From Muribaculaceae bacterium (lineage in GTDB: Bacteria > Bacteroidota > Bacteroidia > Bacteroidales > Muribaculaceae), in the NCBI GenBank assembly GCA_009775195.1, contig VSPF01000084.1, positions 1-13,265 on the forward strand: a DNA stretch of 13,265 bases. The letters run 5' to 3'. A program made the position numbers and the translations under genes. Below the pieces are notes generated by a model. That model made no database searches and was not told the origin of the DNA. It saw only the letters and a program-made list of their open reading frames with translations. This document shows, piece by piece, positions 12,990 to 13,265 of the stretch (position 1 is its first letter; each line of letters begins with the position of its first letter).

Positions 12990-13265
12990 TTAGTTTCTAT
13001 TATTCTTGATGCTTGCAGGGTGTTTGGCCCTGTATTCTTTTACGGCTTCGGCGATAGCCTCGGCACATTTCTGGCGTCCGCTGTTCGAGCCGAGGAACTT
13101 TTCGGCCTCGGCATTGCAGATAAAGTCGAGCTCGATGAGCACCGATGGCATACGGGTTGCCCACAGGACGAGAAAGCCAGCTTGGCGCACGCCTTTGTCG
13201 GCCCGGCCTGCGTGGGCCACAAGCCCCGACTGGACAAGTGATGCAAATTCAACACTCTTCTCCAT
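12990..13265 (-). CDS. N-acetylmuramoyl-L-alanine amidase (C-terminal part, cut by window edge)
   Basis: The last 91 codons of a zinc-dependent Amidase_3 (AmiC-like) enzyme that cleaves the bond between MurNAc and L-alanine in peptidoglycan, in the periplasm. The visible segment carries SVEFASLVQSGL, then DKGVRQAGFLVLWATRMPSV (family: DRGVKQAGFxVLxxTxMPSV) and VLIELDFICNAEAEKFL. Glu45 of the visible segment is the conserved catalytic/zinc-side glutamate of the family's LxELGFISN motif; here Gly is Asp and Ser is Cys. The Met at the edge is probably internal, because catalytic domains of this family are about 200 residues and the zinc-binding histidine and first glutamate must lie beyond 13265. 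The amidase-then-MCE order is common in Bacteroidetes. Confidence 0.93.
   Translation of the reverse strand: MEKSVEFASLVQSGLVAHAGRADKGVRQAGFLVLWATRMPSVLIELDFICNAEAEKFLGSNSGRQKCAEAIAEAVKEYRAKHPASIKNNRN

Overview
The window looks like chromosomal DNA of a member of the Bacteroidales. The Muribaculaceae (S24-7) are the best guess, and that family assignment is inference. The evidence is moderately GC-rich coding DNA, AT-rich spacers with TAnnTTTG-type -7 boxes and almost no Shine-Dalgarno sequences, a secreted GH2 glycosidase, a DUF1015 protein, an ATGA-coupled fur-purA pair, and an amidase followed by a single-pass MCE (MlaD-like) protein. Most of the content is core or housekeeping. I found no prophage, CRISPR array, rRNA, tRNA or intact transposase gene.

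Layout. Positions 1-367 hold no recognisable gene but contain a cluster of short perfect hairpins (114-226) and a 51-bp repeat (312-362). On the minus strand follow a secreted GH2 glycosidase (368-3241), a spacer with two more copies of the 51-bp repeat family (3251-3301 and 3335-3371), and a DUF1015 protein (3375-4616). A 383-bp spacer (4617-4999) is packed with nested inverted repeats: two inverted copies of a two-hairpin module, an extra hairpin, and a 108-bp MITE-like unit with perfect 17-bp inverted ends. Then come purA (5000-6298) and a Fur-family regulator (6295-6804), which overlap by ATGA and form an operon. A 94-bp divergent promoter region separates fur from the plus-strand operon prmA - small predicted outer-membrane barrel - uncharacterised ATP-grasp protein (6899-9470). 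This converges with surE (9478-10257), which lies downstream of dnaA (10363-11751) on the minus strand. A 323-bp spacer carries a strong terminator for the next operon, in which a truncated N-acetylmuramoyl-L-alanine amidase (cut by the window edge) precedes an MCE/MlaD-like protein.

How the genes relate. The window mixes nucleotide metabolism (purA, surE), replication initiation (dnaA), ribosomal-protein methylation (prmA), metal-type regulation (fur), envelope maintenance (amidase, MCE) and glycan breakdown (GH2). They do not form one pathway. The most unusual content is not protein-coding. Two families of intergenic hairpin repeats occur: a modular REP/BIME-like one whose stems change by compensatory base pairs between copies, and a 51-bp family that flanks the GH2 gene in inverted orientation. 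The least understood protein is the ATP-grasp enzyme at 8349-9470.
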